From: CAZSNT01 sp964607765
Lineage (GTDB): Bacteria; Verrucomicrobiota; Lentisphaeria; Oligosphaerales; JABHEG01
Direction: 5' to 3'
DNA: 26,860 nt
Assembly: GCA_964607765.1 (NCBI GenBank)
Contig: CAZSNT010000142.1
Span: 1-26,860 of the forward strand
Shown here: positions 21,996-26,860 of the stretch, piece by piece
Position numbering within the stretch: position 1 is the first letter of the stretch
How the letters are laid out: each line of letters opens with the position of its first letter
The notes under the pieces: model-generated
Seen by the model: only the letters and a program-made list of their open reading frames with translations
Databases searched by the model: none
What the model was told of the DNA's origin: nothing
Made by a program: the position numbers and the translations under genes

Positions 21996-24900
21996 ACCGA
22001 TTTCGTGTCGCGATGGCGTTACTGGTCACTGGTCTGGTGCATGGCGGATATGCCGCCGATGCAGCGAGAGAAATGCGGGGCGCAGGCGGGGTGATCGTCC
22101 ACCTTGATGCCGCAGATGGAACGCTGCTGGAGAAGCTCTGCAGAGAGCAGGACAACCGAGTCGCGCACGCATTGGTCCGGTCGGTTGCCACGGAAAACGC
22201 AATCCGGCAGGCTCTGCACGCGTCCGGTCTGCACGGACGTGTGACAGTCAGCCGCTGGGACGGCAAGACCGTCCCGTTCGTCGACAACTTCGTGAATTTG
22301 ATGATCTGTGCGGCGGACGCGCCGCGTACCGAGGTGCTGCGCGTCGTTGTGCCGGATGGCGTCGCTTTGATCGGTGACGAGCGTGTGGTCAAACCACGGC
22401 CGAATACCATCGACGACTGGCCGCAGTATCTCTACGATCAGACCGGTAACGCAGTGTCCAACGACAGAGCTGTCCGACCGCCGCTCGCGCACATGCAGTG
22501 GGTGGGCGGCCCACGCTGGTCGCGCCATCACGAGACCATGTCAAGCGTTTCGGCGTGCGTCAGCGGGGTGGGCAAGGTGTTCTACATCCTGGACGAAGGC
22601 AGCAGTTTCTCGCCCATGCTCCCGTCGCACTGGAAGCTCATCGCTCGCGACGCCTTCAACGGCACGATCCTGTGGAAACGCGATATTCCGAGATGGGTCC
22701 CTAACCTGCACAAGCTGAAAAGTGGTCCGGCGACACTGCCGCGCCGTCTTGTTGTGATCGGGGACCGGCTCTACGTGACGCTGGGTATTGAGGCCCCGGT
22801 CTCTGTGCTGGATACGGCGACCGGCAAGACGATCACCGTCCTCAACGGGACGGACGGTGCCGAGGAGATCATCTACGACGGCACGGACTTGTTCATGGTC
22901 GCAGACGTAAACCAGGACAAAAAGGAGCTGCAGCAGTACCCCAAGTTCGGTTCGAGCCAGTGGGCCGTTCGCCCCAAACAGATCGTCCGCTGGGACTTGC
23001 CGGGTGGGAAGCTGGCCTGGAGGAAGGGCTTTGATTACGTCGCGCCCTTGACCCTTGCCGGGCACCGCGCCAAGCTCTACTTCTTCAACGGCAAACAGGT
23101 CATGTCCCTCAACAAAGCCGATGGCGCCGAGATCTGGTCCTCGGTCGAGATGCCGGTCTACAAGAGTATGCCGACCTTCTTTGCGCCGAAGCTCGTGGTG
23201 CAGGGCGGCGCGGTGCTGTTCGCCGGGGGCGAAGGGTTCACCCGCTACGGCAGTCGCGGCAAGCTAAACGGCCTATCGACGGAGACCGGCAAGGTGATGT
23301 GGACGGCGCCGAACCCGGCGTCAGGCTACAGATCGCCGGAGGACCTGTTCGTGATCAACGGCAAGGCGTGGGCCGGCGACATCTACAGCCACCGTTGGTG
23401 GGGTAACGAGAACAACGCCACCGGCGAATTCACCGGCGTGAACGTTGCCAATGGCAGCGTCGACAAGAAAATCAACCACGTCGAGGCCTACTGGTTCCAT
23501 CACCGCTGCCACATGGCCAAGGCCACCCGGGACTACCTGATCACGTCGCGCACGGGCATTGAGTTCATCGATCCCGAGACCGGCAAGTGGACGCTGCACC
23601 ACTGGGCCCGTGGCGCCTGCCTCTACGGCGTCATGCCGGCAAACGGCATGGTGTACGCCCCGCCGCATCCATGCGCGTGTTACATCGGCGCCAAGACATT
23701 TGGATTCACCGCACTTGCGCCGAAGGGCACGGACCACATCGTCTTGCGCGAGACTCCCGAAGCCCAACGTCTGACCACTGCGCTCGCGGATGCCCCGTTC
23801 CACAGCAGCCGCCGCAGAGCCGATGAGTGGCCGGTGTATCGCGGCAACGACCGCCGAGGCGGCTCCGGCGCGGAAGTGAAGACGCCGACCGGCTGCAGAT
23901 GGGCTGTCAAGCTGGGCAATCAGCTCACGCCTCCGGTCATCGCAGGCGGCAAGGCCATCGTCGCGAACAAGGACAAGTTCGCTGTGATCGCATTCGACGC
24001 GCAGACCGGCAGAGAAGCCTGGACCTACCTCCCGGGCGCGCTCGTCGACTCGTCGCCGACGGTCCACGGCGGCCGCGTCTACTTCGGCTCGGCCGATGGC
24101 TACGTGCAGTGCATCACGCTCGACACGGGCAAACTCATCTGGCGGTACCAGGCGTCGCCGAACGCTACGCGCCACATGTACTTCGAGCGCCTCGAGGCCG
24201 TTCACCCGGTCCACGGCAGTGTGCTGGTGATGAACGACCAGGTCTACACCATCGCCGGCAGGTCGATGTTCGTCGACGGCGGTCTGCGTTTCCTCATTCT
24301 CGACGCCAAGACCGGCAAGAGAATCACAGAACACGTCATGGACGACAGCATGCCGGGCTCAGACGAGCAACTCCAGATGAATCACGAGGCGCTGAACATG
24401 CCCCAGGCGCTGTCGGACCTACTGTCGAGCAACGGCAAGAAGATCTTCATGCGCTACCAGCGCTTCGACCTGGCAGGGAAGCGCACCCGGATCGACTACA
24501 CACGCAAAATCTACGGCAAGGAGAAGTCCTGCTATTCCGTGTCCCACAAGCCGGCGGTGGAAGACCAGAAGGGCGAGGATGCCCATCTTTTCAGCGTCAC
24601 CGGCTTCCTCGACGACAGCTGGTGGCACCGAACCTACTGGGTCTTCGGCAAGCACACAGCGTCGGGCTGTGCCGGGCACACCGTCGCCGGCAAGAGCGGC
24701 GCGCCCGCCGGGCGCCTGATCTGTTTCGACGACAAGCAGATCTTCGCCTGGGGGCGTCTGCGCCGCTACTTCAAATGGTCGCCGATCTACGAATACTCGC
24801 TCTGGGCCTGCGACCACGAGTACAACCGCAAGTGGGAAGTGATGATGCCGATCCTGGTGAGATCCATGGTCCACGACGGCCCACACGTCTACCTCGCCGG

Positions 24901-25276
24901 GCCCGCTGAAGTCGACCGCCAGTCCAAGGTCACCAAGATGATCACGCAGGAACAAGGCCAGAGCCTGATGCAGAAGCAGGAAGCACTGCTTGCCGGCAAA
25001 GCCGGCGCTCGGTTGCTGCAGATCGACGCCAAGACCGGGAAGATCACTGCAGGCTTCACGCTGGAGCAAGCACCGGAGCTCGACGCCATGGCCGTGGCCT
25101 ACGGCAATATCTACCTCGTGACAATGGATGGCGCCCTGCGCTGCTACGGTCAGGGCGGGAACGCTCTCGCAACGATCGGTGCCGCACAGATCGATCAGTT
25201 CAACGAGCAGGCACCGGTCCCGGCGCCCCAGAAGAAGGCGAAGAAGAGAAGCAAGAGCAAGCCCAGGAAGAAGTAG
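21992..25276 (+). CDS. Exported PQQ-like beta-propeller with degenerate methyltransferase-like N-terminus
   Basis: About 1094 aa. ATG 21992 overlaps the preceding stop (ATGA), and AGGAAGGAG (21977-21985) is a strong ribosome binding site. Residues 1-22 are a signal peptide (ALLVTGLVHGGYA). Residues about 33-128 resemble a class I SAM methyltransferase: VIVHLDAADGTLLEKL in the place of motif I, VTVSRWDGKTVPFVDNFVN, VLRVVVPDGV. The glycine-rich loop reads DAADG rather than GCGDG, so cofactor binding is doubtful. The rest is PQQ-type propeller blades with repeated strands such as VSVLDTATGKTITVL, VIAFDAQTGREAWTYLPG and VQCITLDTGKLIWRYQ. The C-terminus is lysine-rich (KKAKKRSKSKPRKK). Propellers of this kind bind ligands or act as dehydrogenases; no catalytic site can be assigned. 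It ends the sulfatase/agarase-like operon. Confidence 0.75.
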   Translation: MNRFRVAMALLVTGLVHGGYAADAAREMRGAGGVIVHLDAADGTLLEKLCREQDNRVAHALVRSVATENAIRQALHASGLHGRVTVSRWDGKTVPFVDNFVNLMICAADAPRTEVLRVVVPDGVALIGDERVVKPRPNTIDDWPQYLYDQTGNAVSNDRAVRPPLAHMQWVGGPRWSRHHETMSSVSACVSGVGKVFYILDEGSSFSPMLPSHWKLIARDAFNGTILWKRDIPRWVPNLHKLKSGPATLPRRLVVIGDRLYVTLGIEAPVSVLDTATGKTITVLNGTDGAEEIIYDGTDLFMVADVNQDKKELQQYPKFGSSQWAVRPKQIVRWDLPGGKLAWRKGFDYVAPLTLAGHRAKLYFFNGKQVMSLNKADGAEIWSSVEMPVYKSMPTFFAPKLVVQGGAVLFAGGEGFTRYGSRGKLNGLSTETGKVMWTAPNPASGYRSPEDLFVINGKAWAGDIYSHRWWGNENNATGEFTGVNVANGSVDKKINHVEAYWFHHRCHMAKATRDYLITSRTGIEFIDPETGKWTLHHWARGACLYGVMPANGMVYAPPHPCACYIGAKTFGFTALAPKGTDHIVLRETPEAQRLTTALADAPFHSSRRRADEWPVYRGNDRRGGSGAEVKTPTGCRWAVKLGNQLTPPVIAGGKAIVANKDKFAVIAFDAQTGREAWTYLPGALVDSSPTVHGGRVYFGSADGYVQCITLDTGKLIWRYQASPNATRHMYFERLEAVHPVHGSVLVMNDQVYTIAGRSMFVDGGLRFLILDAKTGKRITEHVMDDSMPGSDEQLQMNHEALNMPQALSDLLSSNGKKIFMRYQRFDLAGKRTRIDYTRKIYGKEKSCYSVSHKPAVEDQKGEDAHLFSVTGFLDDSWWHRTYWVFGKHTASGCAGHTVAGKSGAPAGRLICFDDKQIFAWGRLRRYFKWSPIYEYSLWACDHEYNRKWEVMMPILVRSMVHDGPHVYLAGPAEVDRQSKVTKMITQEQGQSLMQKQEALLAGKAGARLLQIDAKTGKITAGFTLEQAPELDAMAVAYGNIYLVTMDGALRCYGQGGNALATIGAAQIDQFNEQAPVPAPQKKAKKRSKSKPRKK

Positions 25277-25343
25277 TGACCTGGGAGCTCACCTACACCG
25301 CGCCCCCCTCTCCCTGTAGTCTCAGCTCTTCGGTGTGTGACCG

Positions 25344-26750
25344 TCAGTCTTTCAGTCTCAGCTGCACGCGGCAGGGCTCTCCCGGTTGGATGCTGAATCT
25401 GCCCTGCAACTGTTGACCTCCATGCGACACGGTCGCGCAGTAGTCCCCGTGGAAGCCTCTGAAGGACACCTGTCCCTGGGCGTCTGCTTCCAGTTCCTCG
25501 GACGTACGCCACTCCCTGTTGATGAGTCGGTTCAGTGCCTGGTAGACCGGCTTGGGCTCCATGTTCTCGTCCACCAACCCCCCAGCCGATCCGCGCCAGG
25601 CGCCGGCATCGGTTACGCTCCACCAGACGATGGCCTCGACGGCCGGGTGGCTGAAGGCAAGGGTATAGAAGTCAGCCACCGTGCGGGCCTGTCTCGCTTC
25701 ACCCTCAGGCGTACTGGGCCGTTTCGGCGGCGCCTCCCTGGCCTTCCGGGCAGCCGTGATCCGGGCCTCCATGGCCTGCAGTTCCCGCCAGTCCTCGAAG
25801 ATCTCACTGCTCAGGATCGTGACTTCCGTCAGGTGGATGGGCTTACCGTATGTGGCATAACTCTCGAGCATCTCCCACGTCTGCTTTCTCGACAGGACCC
25901 TGCGCAGCGTGTGCATGTGCGTCTGGATGCCGATCGCGTCGAACGCCACGTTGTTCTCCAGGCAGTACTTGATTTGGCTGTGGTACTCGGGATCCTCATG
26001 CGTGAAGTGGTTCAGCATGAGGAAGCCAGCCGGCTGCACCGTACGGACAGCCTCCACGATCTTAGCGGTTGCCGCCCCGCTGCCGCCCATGGCCTCAACC
26101 CAGCGCCTGGCCCCGTTTCCCTCGGGCGTGAGCCGGATGCCCGGTGTCTCGTTGTAGAGGTCCCATTGATCGACCGTCGGGTACACTCTCGCCAGCATCC
26201 GTACGTGGTCCAGGACATGCCGGTCGATCTTCTCCACATCCGGCTCGTCCACAACGAATGCCGGCAAGCACTGGTGCCACATCAAGGGATGCCCCTTGAC
26301 GGTCATTCCCCGTCCCTTACTCCACTCGAGCATTCTCGCCGTGTGTGTCGCCAGTTTCCAGGTGCCCGGCGCCTTGCGTTCATGCCAGTTCCAGTAGAAC
26401 CCCAGCGTGGCGTAGTTGAAGAGCGTATCGAACCGATCGAGGTACTGCTCGAACTTCGGGTGCTTGTGAAGCGTCCAGGCTTGAGTCAGGCTGCCGCCAA
26501 AGAAGAAGGCGTTCCCGGTTTGGCCTACCTGGACCATGGTGCCCTGCGGCAGGCGTGATCCGTCGGCAAGCCGGAGCTCAACCACGGCATCGCTCATCCG
26601 ATGCTCCCGGATGCGCGCCTGGGTGTTCTCGCGGCTCCAGGCCGGCTCAGTCGTGTCGGATCGGCTGCAAGTCGTCAACATGATGAGCGCTCCCACCGAT
26701 GACCTCAGCGCAACTTCCAGGGCACAAGGCAACAGTTTCGGTGTTTTCAT
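25344..26750 (-). CDS. GH10 endo-1,4-beta-xylanase-like protein
   Basis: About 468 aa, retaining family 10 glycoside hydrolase. Visible hallmarks are FFFGGSLTQAW, FNYATLGFYWNWHE, KGHPLMWHQCLPAF, the acid/base WDLYNE with Glu201, the FDAIGIQTHMH region and the nucleophile IHLTE with Glu309, followed by the WWSVTDAGAW strand. All expected catalytic positions are present. The N-terminus has a hydrophobic stretch and Cys28 in LTTC, a borderline lipobox, so it may be a lipoprotein. The start is ATG (complement 26748-26750); its ribosome binding site is weak, and Met52 is an alternative that would remove the export signal. An insert of about 30 residues rich in charged residues (near 325-355) is unusual. 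It converges with the propeller gene, and a transposon end lies 59 bases upstream, so its native promoter may have been displaced. Confidence 0.88.
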   Translation of the reverse strand: MKTPKLLPCALEVALRSSVGALIMLTTCSRSDTTEPAWSRENTQARIREHRMSDAVVELRLADGSRLPQGTMVQVGQTGNAFFFGGSLTQAWTLHKHPKFEQYLDRFDTLFNYATLGFYWNWHERKAPGTWKLATHTARMLEWSKGRGMTVKGHPLMWHQCLPAFVVDEPDVEKIDRHVLDHVRMLARVYPTVDQWDLYNETPGIRLTPEGNGARRWVEAMGGSGAATAKIVEAVRTVQPAGFLMLNHFTHEDPEYHSQIKYCLENNVAFDAIGIQTHMHTLRRVLSRKQTWEMLESYATYGKPIHLTEVTILSSEIFEDWRELQAMEARITAARKAREAPPKRPSTPEGEARQARTVADFYTLAFSHPAVEAIVWWSVTDAGAWRGSAGGLVDENMEPKPVYQALNRLINREWRTSEELEADAQGQVSFRGFHGDYCATVSHGGQQLQGRFSIQPGEPCRVQLRLKD

Positions 26751-26809
26751 GATTCGACACTCTGATCCATGCCTGCCATTGCCAGTGCCGCCATCGTCCG
26801 GTGATCACT

Positions 26810-26860
26810 CAATGTCATTGAATTAAGAAATCGGTTTGTAAGCCGGAGCCCAATTGGGGC
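26810..26860. mobile_element. Terminal inverted repeat of an IS/MITE running off the right edge
   Basis: CAATGTCATTGAATTAAG at 26810-26827 is identical to the right-hand terminal repeat of the 144-bp element at 19407-19424 (other strand). The sequence after it differs from that element, so this is another member, either a full insertion sequence or a different MITE, continuing past the window. The adjoining ten bases, GGTGATCACT (26800-26809), share seven of ten positions with the other target site. Confidence 0.65.

Overview
This is a GC-rich, gene-dense window from a heterotrophic bacterium. The gene families suggest the PVC superphylum (Planctomycetota, Lentisphaerota, Kiritimatiellota, Verrucomicrobiota) or a similar sulfatase-rich lineage such as Hydrogenedentota. 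The clues are a DUF6288-type lipoprotein, two formylglycine-type sulfatases, a PQQ-like propeller with a methyltransferase-like N-terminus, a TolB/PD40 propeller carrying CxxCH plus TPRs, and an MFS/spermidine-synthase/TPR fusion. No rRNA, tRNA or taxonomic marker is present, so the phylum is inference.

Layout. (1) 300-3407: a large lipoprotein with a PDZ-like and an alpha-toroid-like region. (2) 3578-5287: a phosphate module, a PiT permease followed by its DUF47/PhoU-like partner. (3) 5364-6335, minus strand: a uroporphyrinogen-decarboxylase-family protein that seems to lack the usual metal ligands. (4) 6336-6932: a gene-free stretch dominated by a large imperfect palindrome. (5) 6933-12117: a two-gene unit, a membrane-anchored CxxCH/PD40/TPR protein and a polytopic spermidine-synthase-like TPR protein. 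(6) 12223-18166: a sulfatase running in frame, with no stop codon, into an exported GH141-like beta-helix protein, then a GH29-like alpha-fucosidase-fold protein. (7) 18269-19015, minus strand: a YafK-type L,D-transpeptidase. (8) 19271-19434: a 144-bp MITE-like element with a perfect 10-bp target duplication. (9) 19504-25276: an iduronate-2-sulfatase-like gene, an agarase-like clan A hydrolase and an exported PQQ-type propeller, tightly coupled. (10) 25344-26750, minus strand: a GH10 xylanase-like lipoprotein. (11) 26810-end: an inverted terminal repeat of the same transposon family, running off the window.

Regions 6, 9 and 10 look like a locus for a sulfated, probably fucose-containing polysaccharide (fucoidan-like) with xylan-type activity beside it. 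Sulfatases would strip sulfate, GH141/GH29-like enzymes would act on fucosyl linkages, and the agarase-like and GH10 enzymes would cut backbone or side chains. No SusC/SusD pair is present, which fits non-Bacteroidota. The most unusual signals are the stop-less sulfatase/beta-helix junction, the 6.6-6.8 kb palindrome, the MITE with exact target duplication and its sibling end upstream of GH10, and several enzyme-family proteins whose expected catalytic or ligand residues look replaced.
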